From positions 2,294,001 through 2,358,000 of the forward strand of contig NC_089574.1 in the NCBI RefSeq assembly GCF_040115645.1: a DNA stretch of 64,000 nucleotides. Reading direction: 5' to 3'. A model generated the notes under the pieces. The model worked only from the letters and a program-made list of their open reading frames with translations. It was not told the DNA's origin and did not search any database. Position 1 is the stretch's first letter. The number at the start of each line of letters is the position of its first letter. Below are positions 25,290 to 39,000 of the stretch, piece after piece. The stretch is from Euwallacea fornicatus (taxonomy: Eukaryota; Arthropoda; Insecta; Coleoptera; Curculionidae). A program made the position numbers and the translations under genes.

Positions 25290-28200
25290 ATGGAGAATTT
25301 ATATCTTTTTTAAGATAACGAACCGTTTCCCAATAAACAATCGTCACAGGAATAGGTAAGCATAGTCGCTTATCGTGAATTTAGGTAAATCTCGGTAATT
25401 CAAGAGGGAGGTACTTTCTTTTTTGTCTACTACTACTTAATGAACTAATATTGAAAGACGACAATCTTCAAAAGAATGAGTAGATACAGATATAAAATTA
25501 TGAGGAAATAAAGATGGCATAAATGATGAAGTTCTAAGTTCTAGCAAATTATATAAAAGGTAGATCAGGAAACAAAGAAAGTATTTGGCAACATGCAGTT
25601 TCACTTACTAAATACCAGCTGCGTGACACCCACATTCACTTACTAAAGTCAGCTACACTAGTGAGGTATCTCACAACTTTTTGAAACAAAGAAACATCCG
25701 ATTAAGAATTCCAGATTAGGAACATCTTGTTTGTTGCCGCGCTAACACTCGACTGAATCACATATAAAGCGATATCGGTACGAAAACATGCAAAAAATTT
25801 CACAATCTGTTTTTTGCAAAGGTACGACTCATAGGACGAACAATACAATGACTTCAAAACATTCAAATACCTTTGCAGCCCTTTTTTGCGAGTGTACAGA
25901 TTATCGGAATAAGGACGTTAACGATATATGCAATATTATAGGTTCCCAATCTAAGACAAAAATGCAAAGGTATCTCGAAATGATTTTAGTTTATATAAAC
26001 TTAAAATAACAAAAACCAAAATCTGGCAATGGCTTTTGAAAACTCCATACTAGAAAATGTAATTTCACTCAATTTATATCTTCTTAATGATACTTTGATG
26101 ACGCAACAATTAAGGTTTCAAGGTTAAAGAGAATGAGCAGTCGAAGTCATAATAATTAAATTCTTGTTGAACGTTATGGAATCAGTCCGGAAATTGAAAT
26201 TTTTGAACGTAGTTCGGGACAACATTACACGGTCAGCATAGGGTTTACGTCAACTGTTTTAAGCGATGGCGTCCAAAGATTCATTTTTGATATCGCATTA
26301 ATATAGTCAAATTTTATAAACTGCGAAATTTCCTCGCTTTTTGCGATTATTGCCAATATGCTACTGAAAATTTAATTTTTAAATAGAAAATGTCGCAATT
26401 TTTCCTTTTGAAGTGGCGTTAAGTCCCATTTATTTCAACCCAAAAGGAGCTTTTTCCTTGATATAACTAAGACCAAAAATTATTACCAAATATATTCACT
26501 GGCGTGCCAAGAAGGTTTCAACTCCTAAAATAACAGAAACGGTAAATTCATTAAATGGAAATATTTGATCATTATTGCTTTTGAAACTGTGCTGACCCGC
26601 TCCTGTCTCTTCATTTAACCATGTCCGTGCCTGTAACTGTTTACAAGATCCCTATGCTGGACATCCTGATCCTGGACGAACTATATTATTTTTGTTTAAA
26701 AAGAATCTCTCTAGGCAATATTGGGAAATCACAGCCCCAGCACCACAACCAAAACATTTGGTAAAATCTCATTAAAATCAGTTTCAACGGCATTCTAATG
26801 GTAATCAATGGTAGATCCTTATCGGGAACAAGGAAAAGTTGCGGAAGTCGGATCGACACTCGCATCAGTCAAAGCACGGTCCATTACACAGCCGGGCTAA
26901 GCGATAGCGGGTAATGGCTGAAAACCGGAGATGAATGGCCGGCTGAAAAGCTAGCCAGCAAGCCGGTTGCTGGAAATTATCCACCTAAGCCGGGGCCAAC
27001 GGGAATCCGACGAGCTATGGTAATTTTTGGACCGGGGTAAAAACGAAGGGATTTAAAGGGTGGGGCGCGGACGCTGAACTCGAACCATTTAAAATTTAGA
27101 AATCTGCTGCTATAGATGCCTCTACGTTAATTTAAATTGGCATCAAAGGAACCTCAACGTGCGCTCGCTAAAAACTCTTCTTCCTGACTAAAAATATTAA
27201 TATTTCAGCGTCATAAATCCGTATTGTCACGGTTGGAGAACACTGAAATGTTCTTTGGTTGGTATGACTAGCTATGAGTATTGTTGCGTATGGTAGTGGT
27301 TTTCTTTCATCTTTTTATGACGTTAAATCGAGCAACCACCAGATGGATGATTCTCCCTGAGAGACTTGGCCAGTTTAACAAGAAGCTACATATAAGATTT
27401 TTTTAATAAACGCATGGACGTGGCAGCCATTACTGTTAAGATGTTAACTAAATTTTCCATTTGCTTCTCTGGCCTATAAAAAATGCCATGAAAATCAATT
27501 GTTTTGCCCCTGTAAAAATAACAAACATTTAAAAATTGCTTAATAAATCCTGTTTAATCCATCTAACCAATCACTGTAGGAACTCACGCACATGACTAGA
27601 ATAACTGGAAAACTGCAACAAATTCAGGCAAGGCGGAAAGACAATCGTCACAACTGGACCATGCTGAACCCTCTTTGCTTTACAAGACAATCTCGCTTCC
27701 TTTTTCCTTCAACCATTCTATTGGAGCATTTCCAAATGTGTTTTTCCTTTTCTTTGCATTTAGAATGATTATTTATGTAGTGTTTTTGTTACAAGGACAG
27801 AAAGACTAAAAGACCGATAGCTTTTTCTCTGGAAATAAAGATTTTCTATATATGTATATATGCACAGGGTGTTCTTTTTGGTGCTCAACTATGAAGATCC
27901 GGTAGCGATAAATATGCGAAGTGAGTGTCTAGGTGAGTTAATGCTACTAGCAATATAAAGTTAACCAGTAGTAAAAGTTAACAACTGATTAATAATTTGG
28001 CCCCAAAGTAGCTGTAGTGTTGACACCGATGGTTTAGAGTTTAGGAGCTTTATGGGTTCTTTAACGCCCCATTTGCCGCACATACAGCCACATAAGTACC
28101 TAATCCATTTGTAATATATTTATAAGCGTAAACAGGCGTTAAATGATAATTGGTTTTTGTATTTACTTTGAAGTCTACTAATTTACTGAAGTATTAGTGA

Positions 28201-29223
28201 AAACGATGTGTAGTTTTCTCAATAATTGAAACGCTTACTCCATATCTGATTTTACCAAAACTATATTTATCAGTCGATAAAGGGGACATCGGTGAACACT
28301 TATTCCAATATCTCGGTAATAAGTTCCATTATGATACCAAACAAAGAAAGAAGTTTAGGCCCGTTAAATTACGAAAATGTTAAGCTCTTCGCTCATTTGT
28401 CCCACATCTGCATTCTCTGCCGGGGTGCAGGAAAACCGTCGACCGGACGGCAGATGAATGCCGCTTACTGATAAAAAAGGAATTAGAGAACGAAAGCGAA
28501 AAAATGAGTTTCTCTGTTTTTGACAGGCCCTTAACCGCGCACACGAGATATGCTGCATTAAAGGGGCACTCGTTTCTCTTTAATTAAAGCCCGGTGGCAC
28601 CCCGTTGGGCCTGCTTAAGTCTCAATGCGGCCATTGCTGCTGCTTTTCCGGATTTTCCGAGACGACTGGAGGTGATATTGGCCATACGTGGTAAAACGAA
28701 ATAAAGCATTTTTCGTCTTATTCATGACCATCAACCGCCGGCTTATAATCACTGGCGTAATGCTTTTTTTCTGTTGAATAACTGTCGAAATTTGCGATAA
28801 TTATAGTGAGGAGATTGTTGTCACATAATACACCCTTCCGTTGTACCTGCAGGTATATAAAATTGCTATACGAGATTGGATTTTCGAGAGTCAACACAAA
28901 CGACGTCGTCAAGCACCTAAAAATAAAAATTTAATATGGGGCCTTTCTTCCCTCCTGCCATATTTCCCGCTTAAGTGATAATGATGCATTAATATTCTGC
29001 TGGGGAGTCTTATAATGTAACTAGCGAGGGACCCTCGCAAAGCCTTGATAACCCGACGAACGGCCAGGAAATTTAGCTACAGAACTCAAATGACACATGC
29101 ATGATGTGATTACGTTTGCTGAATATGTATATGCGGCTCATAGAGTTTAAAATGGCATGTGAAATTTGATAGCTTATTGTGAGATATAAGAATTCTAATG
29201 CGCACTTTCCGAATAAGTTAAAG

Positions 29224-29500
29224 CTACAATGCACTTTTCAATAGTGGTATTTTAAGGGTATCTAAGATTGCCGAAAATCCTACATGAAACATGTCGTTGG
29301 ATACAGACTCATAGATGAGCTCTTTCATAGTTCCCCATAAATAATAATCTAATGGGGAAAAATCTGGTGGACGTGCCGGCCGACGTATGTCTCCATTGTT
29401 CGAAAAGACTCTACGGGGAAATATTTTAGAGAAATTGTCAACCACTCTCTTAGTGATACGTGGCGGAGCAACATTCTATTGGCACCAAGCTTTTCTAAAT
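29224..29500 (-). mobile_element. Tc1/mariner-superfamily transposase fragment (family A, copy 1)
   Basis: The minus strand encodes the C-terminal catalytic part of a DDE transposase: SNNGDIRRPARPPDFSPLDY followed by YLWGTMKELIY, matching the common insect PPRSPDLTPLDFFLWG-type motif. The frame breaks on both sides. No terminal repeats or N-terminal helix-turn-helix are found. It is the same family as the fragment at 38416-38700. Confidence 0.7.
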
Positions 29501-31760
29501 TTCTATGAACGAATATTGAAAACTAAGTTTATATTGAGGGGGTGTCATCATTGCTTTTGTCACCATTTCCACTTCAACGGCAATGGGATATTAGGGTAGG
29601 CAGCCGAGGACCTAACCTTGATCCCTGCAACACTTTACCATTAAATTCGCAGCCTACGAACGACCCGAATTTGAATCTCCTTCTCAACAAACGAAATACT
29701 AACTTTGCTTTCTTTTTTCAAAACTGCAAGAAAACAAGACTCGACTAGCAAGACGCTTCGTTTATTTTCGACAAGGGATACCTGCCTAATTTGACTAAAC
29801 CCCGTTGTCGTCCATGTAAGATTGATTATGCGACGAATGAATACAGGATGTTTCACAATATTAAATCACAAATTCAAGTTTTTTTCAATGAAGAAAAAGT
29901 AAAGACAATTATTCCAGAGACCTTTTTTTCACAGAAATATGGAGCATTCGGGAAATAATTTTTATTAAAAAAAAACAGTGCTATATCTTATATGTATGAA
30001 CTTTTTTCTTTAAAATCATCAATAGATCGACTCCCTGAATTTTTGGCATGCTATTATAAAACATCTTGTGTATATGCGGCGCGAGTGTGTACAACGCAAG
30101 GAAAACATAATAAAATGTTTTAGGTAAGTTTATTGAATATAGTTAGTAATAAAAGTAATGGATGGGTGTAAGGGAATCAAACACAATCAGTATAAGTACA
30201 CAAGATGTAGCATTTAATGCTCACGTTTCAAAAAAAAAACACTATACAGAGGAGACGGCATTACCAAATAAATTTTGAGGTATCTCGTCCTAAAGTTGTT
30301 AATAATATTTTATATAATATATTTTTATGAAAAAGCAGAACACAATAAAGTTTCCTCTCATACATTATTAATAACATAGAGGTACGATAGTCTCTCATTG
30401 ATCTGTATTGATTTATTCATCTTCGTATACATTAGATAAGGCGATAATGATTCATGATGGTAATCACTTAAAACGAACAGCCAACATTCTATTGGAGGTA
30501 AGTCGTATATACAGTAATTAAAATACATTAAACGGTATGCCGGGTAAGCCGCGGGAGGCTCTGACATAGAGCGTTAGTATACTTAGTCTAGGCATAAATA
30601 CTTAATACAATATATACAATACACCAGAGTATATTTAATCAAAAACTATATCTCTGAGTCTAGTGTAAACTGGTATACATAACAAAACCCTCGTCTTGCC
30701 CAGCAACGTAACAAAGGTAGGTAACGTAGGAAACGTAATTTCGAACAGTAATCAATGATACAACATTAATCGTGCTCTATCTGAGTCCTCTCATTGGCCA
30801 GCATTTACCATGTATGTGATAAATTTATAAATAATTACATTAATATCCTACAGCATCACTAAAGTCGTATACGTTGCGTGGCTGGTAACGAGTCGGAGTC
30901 GAATAAAGCACTGATTAGGTTAATTGGGTAATTAGGTAAAATTAGGATTGCATAGTCCAAGGTAGAAGAATTTATTCCTATTATACTACTACCATTTTAT
31001 TGACGGGCGTTTATTTTTCTCATTGAGGTTCACCACAGTATGGTTGGACTTAATAAGAGACATGATCGAATCTTTACTTCTATGAATAGTCCAACCTGCA
31101 GTAGTGAATCTGCATTTAAGAGACATGGGGCTTCGCAAAATAGTGGCAGTAAGCTTAATTAATTGCAATTGAAATTTGTTTCCTAAATTACGACTTAAAA
31201 ATTTAAGCAGGATTCACAATATAATAATGGGTTTATTGACGGTGCCCTACCAAACTGTTAATAACATGAGGAGAAAACTGGCATATTTTCGTTCTAATAA
31301 TAATTTAAAAATTTTAGTATCGCGTATGAATGACTAGAAATGATTTTATAGTACTTGATTACACAGTACTCAAATGGAAGACCAAGCTAGAGCAAATTTC
31401 GCTTAAGTTCGGGAACGTTATGGTATGCAGTTCACATGATTGTGAATGCCTATCGAACATTTTTGATTCCACAAGACTGATTGCACATGCCATATAAAGC
31501 TTTTGGATAAAATAACAGAAATTACGTCCTTGAGCATACCTTCTCACATGACTAACTTTTTAGCACATTCGTTCTTTGAATTCACAAGCGGAATCGGGAA
31601 AAACAAAATTAATGAGCTCCTGATCTGCTCCACGGGATCCTCTGAATTGATCCAGGGAATCTCGTGGATGCCTTGGATCGTGGATTAATCCCAGGGAATT
31701 GCATTGGATTGATCTAGGGGATCCATCCAATGAAATCGATCACTGTTTCAGTTATGTATA

Positions 31761-31792
31761 TCATATGATCAAGCTTCTGCTTGATCATATGA
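31761..31792. repeat. Perfect 14-bp inverted repeat (hairpin) with 4-nt loop
   Basis: Arms TCATATGATCAAGC and GCTTGATCATATGA pair perfectly around the loop TTCT. It lies at the end of a GATC-rich stretch that starts at about 31616. Confidence 0.8.
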
Positions 31793-34700
31793 ATACAGAT
31801 TTAAGCAGCCAGTGAGATTTTCCACGGTTTTCTTAAATTTGCCGAAAAATTACTTCACAGCAGCCACAGAAAACTTTTTTTAGTTTCGATAGTTGGCCCA
31901 ATATCTGAATCCGAAAGTAGGCTCAATGCCGTCAGGTCGGCCCAGCTAAAATGTTTCTTAAAGAATTAATGATCGGTATAATTTAATGCCAGTAAGTTTT
32001 GAAGAATTTAAGGTTCTCTGACTCCACTCTTTAGTGTTCGAGTGGGCACAAACATACAATAGAAACGTGAAATCACGTGCAGAAAACCATACTCTTTTAC
32101 GCATATTTGAGTATGAAAAATTGTAGCTTTTCGCATTAGTACGCAAAAGGGAATTAAGTGTTATTCCCTGCAAAAGTGACGTTGACAGTTAAGATTTAAG
32201 TTCAATACAGTTTCCAGAAAAAGTTTTGCTCTGTTGCTGTGAATACCGGTCCGAAGGGGGTGCAACTAAGCTTATTTCCTTCTCTTTCCGCGTGACCGAT
32301 TTTCTTCAAAAGATAAAATGTCGACATTTTTTTCTAAACTCGCCGTAATAATACCAATTTGCGCAAGACGGTATTCGACATAAATCATCTCCCTGTGAAA
32401 CTTCTCAGGAAACATTCGATAGATATTCATTCTTATGTGAACTTAAATTCTATGTACAGGCTTGCTTTTATATATGAAAACAGCTTATTATTTCCTAAAT
32501 GTAGAGGAAAACTCAAAAAAGGAAATTTTAAGATATTTTCCAGTTTATTTATTTTAAAACGAATGTAGTATACAGGATTAATTAGAAAGTTACGTCATTT
32601 AAATTTAACGGACTTCCACTCATCGAATTGCCAAAGAATGTCCGGTAATTTGCCCAATTATTAATCTGAATACTTCATGCAATTTCAGGCCCAAATTCAA
32701 GGCGATTCATTTGAAAAAGGAGTTAATCATGTGCATTAAACACTTTTAAAAAGTTTAAGATTTAATCTGCCGTTTCCATACCTCAAGCCGCTCCTGTACA
32801 GCGACACTGTGCCACGATATGGAAGACAATAAGCTACTCGCTCTATATTATTATTTGCCCATCCAAATCTAAACCCATATTCTTCAGGTTGATATAACTG
32901 TGATAAAAATGAACGCTATTTCGTCATTATTTCAATTTTCAGCCACGATTTTGTTGTCCCAGGTGCTATAATACCGCCATAAAATATTTTTAAAAATATA
33001 GTGAACAATAGATATTACATAATCGAGTACATAAGGCTAACGTAATCTCTGCCACAAATAGCTGCTAGTAATTAGTTGCATTCCTTGTGAGGAAAAAAGA
33101 TAGGAACAAAAATTTTACGTATTTTTACCGTCGTAACACCACAACAGCTAATAAAAAAGAAGGTACCCATTACCTTACAAAGGTTCACGTCTCAATAGGG
33201 GAATGAAATAAGGGAGAGGGAAGCATAGAACAATTTGGATTAATTCTGATTTGCGATTTGCGTCATGTTGAAGGAAAATACGTGGGACTCCATAGGGTTT
33301 TTCTCGAATTCTCCAAGATGTCTGTTGATCAATGAATAAACGGATGTCCACAGAAAACAGATGGAAAAAATGTAAAAATTTGATAAATTGGAGGAAACAG
33401 AGACTGACAAAGAAGAAAGATTAACTTCTGCTTTTCGCGATCAACGAGGAGTAACCGCAACATGGTAAGTACATTAGTTTTAAAATTTTTACCATTGATT
33501 CTATTTTCCACTCTTATATGTCGATTATTGTCTACATCGAAAGCCTTATATTCACTAGAAAACATCTAAAAGCTGCAACTTAAACGAAAACAATACGGTT
33601 TGTTTCTCTACTCACGAAAGGAAGATGGGAAGGAAGTTTTACTTGAAAGTGGGCGACACTCACGTGTCAGTTTACAACTTCTTGAGTCCTGTTTAATAAC
33701 CGTAATGAGTTTACTTCTTGATAATTATCCATAGGAAATATGATCTAATATCACTTGTGACAATGATATCGGATTACACCTTACGTATTTCGTGTTAAAA
33801 TTGATATAGTAAAATGCCAATTTATGCCCAATTTCTACGTCTCAGGAGTATTTCGATTCGGGTTCTGCCATGAGATTGAATAAACGAAGAAGGAATCAGT
33901 TGAGACAAAACGACTAATTTACCAGAGCGATTTAATCCTTCTGGCATAGCTTGATCCTTCGTCAAAAGACGGAGGAACAACATCTCTCGAACTCATCCAG
34001 GGTCCCTGCACATTTAAACGCGGAGGAGGATTCGGGAGGAAGACAAATCCTTGCATAGAAGACAGTACCCCCCTGACCTTTTGAAACCTCCTCAGATAGT
34101 GACTCTAGCTTGTCTAGGAGAACGGTGGCCGAAGCTCTTGAGGGTTATCTGTTAAGAGAAGACTGGTGCAGCTCGAAAGCGTCTGATCAATTCGGACGTT
34201 GTGTCTGAGACCCCCTTAAAACAGGCCCCCCTTAAGGAAACAAGGAAAGAAAGGAAGATCAATCTGTCTTCTCATAACACTCTTGCCGGCGGTAAACACA
34301 CAAATGGCGAAGAAACCACGCAGTGCTGAGGGTATCAGCTACAGGGCTCTTCTTTGAATCAGGCAAGACATAAGCAGACCCAAAAGAATGAATTATACCG
34401 TAGAATGGGTGAGTACCAAAATAGCCGATTTCAAAAGAAATTATAAACACCAAGGCTGCATAGGGCTTTCATTTCCGGTCAACGCATGCTTTCAGCAAGC
34501 GAAAGTGTCGCTATTTTGGTTTTTGCAATATCATGAGCAAATCCACAGGTATAACTTTTTTTACATAATTAAAGATAAATGAAAACAACAATGTTTAATA
34601 ATATTTTAGTCCCCAATATTGACTGCGCGAAATTTCGCGAACTGTGGAACCGAAGATATCGGTAAAGTCGTACGGTAAGCAGCTATTACTCAACGGTAGG

Positions 34701-35399
34701 ATTGCACAGTAAACTATCTCGCAATCTCGTTATGGCGATAATTTCCACTCGTGACTGTAATGCTGCTCACACCATACTATGAGCGTCTAATGACTATTGG
34801 CTCTGAGATTTATACCGATTTTTGTGTTCTTTGTCACAAGTAGACAAACATATTAGTGCTTGCGGAGGGCGTTCACAGAAACCTGAAAAACATGTGAAAA
34901 CGCTATTAACTGCCCTTACCCGTTCAATCGATTTTCTATCAGAAAGAAATTTGTCCTTCGATGAAATCATATTTTCACTCTAGGCAACGACAATAATTAT
35001 TAACAATCAGTCCACAGAGGCGCGTCCAGATTTAATCGTATATCTTTGTTTTTTGAAACCGTTAGAACAACTTTTTCTAAGATTTGTAATTTCACTATAT
35101 TAAGACGTATACAGATTTCAATTTTTCCTATAATAATTATATCTATATATCACTATTGAGGCCCGGATGCGCCACTGCTATTGCTGAAATGTTGAAAATT
35201 CTTGTATACGATTCAGTGTGAATTGAGGACTAAAATATTTGCTACAAAAGCACCATAACAATCAAGATAACAAGATTTTAATTAAAGATAGTGACATTAG
35301 GATAGAGGCTGATCGTTTGCTTTAAGAAGGGGGTAGGATGAGGGGGCAAAAATTTATCAATGCTAGGACGAGGGCGTCAAAGAAAACACAACAAGTAAC

Positions 35400-36062
35400 T
35401 AACCTATGATACCACATCACTTTAAAAGGTTTGCCTATAACATTTTTGCGTAATTGTCGGTGTAGCAAACAAACGTTACATATTCAGTTTGGGGGGGCCT
35501 CTTCGGGGCACCCCCAGGCCTTACCAAATATTTATATACACAATAGTCAGCAGTCAGCACAATTAGTTTACTTAATACTTTTGTACAAGTTTTTCCCGTT
35601 ATTATCTAGACACTGGGACACTACATTTACACTTTGTACAGGTATAATCACATTTAAGAGTTGCATATTTTTATGTCCATTGCCGCGTTGACAAACTGGT
35701 GAAGGGAACCTAGAAATAAAAAAACAGCAATTAACGTTGAGTCACAAAAATTTTTCACAGAAAAACTATCCAGAGTTTTATCAAAGCCGGTTTGCAGCCG
35801 GATTTAGTTACGTTAACGTAGGCCGTACGGTGGATAGTTCACCTTCCCTTAATTCTTGAACCCCGTAAAACCGAGAAGTGATTCTTAACCATGTGAGCAA
35901 ACGCCACATTTTACAGGTCAGAATTACTCGCGTTCTTATATTTTGGCATCTTATTTCTTTCGAGTAGTGCGCTTTCGAGAGGTCCCAAATGGGAGCCCTT
36001 GATGTACTGAATAACTCCCAAGACGTGTCCTCTGAAATTTGTCCTTTTTACGGGGACTTACC
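35400..36062 (-). other. hth: Homothorax 3' UTR with a likely UTR intron (36061-35710)
   Basis: After the homothorax TGA one base follows and then a perfect donor GTAAGT (intron start at 36061). A strong acceptor, TTTATTTCTAG, ends at 35710. This predicts a 352-nt intron in the 3' UTR and a further untranslated exon from 35709 leftwards. The transcript end is not resolved. The plus-strand reading frame at 35431-35691 in this zone looks like chance. Confidence 0.5.
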
Positions 36063-39000
36063 TCACAGATGATGGCCATAGTATTCGGCGGGATAATGCG
36101 CGTATTGGTTGTGAAATGCTGGATCTCCGGTCGGTCGATGCATCATTTGCTGTTCGCTCATCATGTACCCCATCGTACCGTCCGGACTGTAAGCTCCACT
36201 AGGACCTGCATGCGGAGAAAAAACTATTAGTGGTGTTAGGGAGCTGTCCTAAGGCTAAGTATATGGAGGAAGGAAACTAGTTGTTTTTTAGATTTAGCAC
36301 TTAAGTAATGTGTTATGAGCAAGAAAACTGTTAATCACACGTGCTCCGCAATGACTGATTTTTTTTTAATGATTCTTATCCCTTCTCTTTTAATTTTGCG
36401 CCATGACATTTAGCAGCATTGGACCTCCTCTTTCGTCTCAGAAAGAAGACCCAACATAGGTCTATTTTTCTGTACCTCTGAGCACTAGGTCTCTTGACCC
36501 TGGAGTTTCACGAGGGTGCAAGTTTTTATCAAGGAATCCTCAGACATCGACCTACGACCTTCTTCATCAAATTCAGAAGTGCACAATAAATTTGGTCACA
36601 TCCGGCCAGTGAGCTCCTGTTAGGTGAACATCTTGATATTGACTAATTTTTGGTGAAAACAACGCGAAATTACTCTGAAAACCCAGAAAAAATCCACAGC
36701 AAATTTCTATGCATTGCCATTTTTGAATGTTGAATCCTGACCCTGCAAAAGTACCTCTTTGCTCAGTATCGATTTCAGTGTTTTTTGTTCCTGCTGAAGA
36801 CAGGCAAAGAGAAATGGAGGAAGCCATTGACCCTTGCGAGCCAATCCATCACCCGCCGCATACAATCGGCCGCCCTTACATCCAGCAAGGGAGAGGAATT
36901 TGATAGAATTTCGTTCCCAAAAAGCCTCCTGGTGGATGGATTTAGCTAATTTAACTTACGCAGACATATTATGCTCTCGGATAATACAACATCTGATGAA
37001 ATTCGGGGAACGATCCAGGTTTAATTAGACAGACACATTTAAGGAAATACATTTAGTTATTAGGAAATAGAGTGACAACTGAACGTGTTATTCCATAGAT
37101 GTGTGCATTAGTCTGATCGAATTAAATTTTCTGAGCATCATTGAACGGTTCTGGGTGCAAGAATGTTCCCTGCGAAGACACACGCCCTGCAGGCAATTTA
37201 TCAAATATTGGCTGATTTCTGCAGCCATTCCGACGCTTCGCCGAAATGAGAAACTTTTCAACAAACAAGATGACCACTCGCAGGTAATGGCGAAAAGCAT
37301 TTTACAACAAAACTTCGTCCGTGTTCGATGCTTGGCTAATGATGTTAATAATCTAAATGTACGCTTCCCAAAATAAGAGCTACGTTGAGAACTCTTTATG
37401 CAATCGCTTCATATAAAGGCAAAAAAAATGAAGAATAATCAATACCATCACAGAAACACCCAAGTTCCATTTTAAAAATTCAAATGCAGAAAAATACCCA
37501 GAGCCGAAGCAGCGCTGCATTGGGGCTTGGCTTTGCCCTACGATAACGACACATATACAAGACTTTTTACTTACAATTCATATCGGCTCGATTGCAGGTA
37601 TGGGATCGGCCCCATACCTTTCAAAAATGCATAAAACAACGTTAAGCTTTAATGGAAATCACGATTCATTATAAAACTGAGATAAATCGGTCGAGGCTAT
37701 CAACACCACTCTTAAATGCATTTAATTACATTTATGGGGAATACTTATTTACAGGCAAAACAGGGGCTACATTTAGCGTTACTATAGAGTGAAATACCAA
37801 GTCCAAATATTTAGTTTTGATCGAGGTTAAAAGGCAACTAAGCACACTAAAGTTTAATTTCTCTATAGAGATATGAAACGGGGTACTTTTAGAGCTATCA
37901 CTGGCCAAAATTTGGGGTTGAGTGCAGACGAAAATCGGTGCTTGTTTAGTATGGTTTTAGTAACTCTAGTAAGCAATCAAGTGCTGTATAGCAATAACAT
38001 GGGGATGGAGGTGAACACAGAGAGTTATGGCTGTTTTTCTCCAGAAACGTTGCGAGAAGATTCTTTGCACCGACTCACAGCATGTTTCGATGTTATTTTA
38101 CATCATCAGGCGTCCAAACGCGTTTTCGCTCGATGCCGCGCCGAATGCAGTAATCACAACGCACGTCAGTCTAGAGGGCCTACAGTCGGTTTAGTTCAGG
38201 TAATTTGTTTCAGTTTTATAAATTTTTATTGAAATAATCAATATTTTTCCGTATCCGCCTGCTGAGCGTCACCAAATTGAAATGAAGGGAGCAGTATGAG
38301 TAGTAAAAGGATTGAAAATAACAAAACAAGTAACTTAATAATATTATTAGGTACTCGAAGGGTTCACCCTCCACTTGCAAGCGCACAGCTCAATGCGTCT
38401 TTTTAAATTTCACATTTATCTCAAAACGTCTTGTCTTCTTATTTTGGTCCTTAATAAAGATGTGATGAGCTGACTTCGCAGCTCATTAATATCGGTGGGT
38501 ACAGATTTATAAATGAGTTTTTTCATAGCTCCCCATAAATAATAATCTAATGGGGCAAGATCTGATGAACGTGCCTGCCAACATATGTCGCCATTGTTTG
38601 AAATGGCTCTACTGGAAAACATACCAGACAAATAATCAGCCAATGTCCTAGTGCTCTATGTCGGAGCGCCATCTTGTCAAAATCAAAGGTGGTTGAGGCA
38701 AATTTAATGCTTTTTTGGGGCCCCAGATTGTCCGATGAATTCTCTTATAATTTTCTTTATTTATACCGGATTACATAGAAAAGAGAACGACCCGTAAAAA
38801 TGGTTTTATTTAGATAATTTTTGGTATGTATGTTTCATACGCTAAAACGAATATTTCATTAAAGAATTGAACAAATTTAATTGTTAAAAACCAAAAAAAA
38901 AAATTAATAATTTGTCGGTCCTCTGTTGTGTCTTATACATTCCTGTACACGTCTAGGCATGGATCTAATGAGGTGATTGATGACCTCTTGGGGGATTTCA

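Larger units (their letters stand above)
25290..35400. other. Gene-poor intergenic stretch between the DUF1091 gene and homothorax
   Basis: No exon is recognised on either strand. It contains a transposase fragment (about 29224-29500), isolated transposon-end-like CAGGGTGT or CAGGATGT words (27866, 29847), GC-richer islands (about 26820-27090, 28370-28680, 33940-34260) in otherwise AT-rich DNA, and a GATC-rich palindromic patch (31616-31792). Some islands may be distal homothorax regulatory DNA, but nothing in the sequence proves it. Confidence 0.5.

Noticed and set aside
37873..38232. 119-codon open frame (plus) in a homothorax intron
   Set aside because: No recognisable domain, no splice context, composition like the surrounding intron; probably chance.
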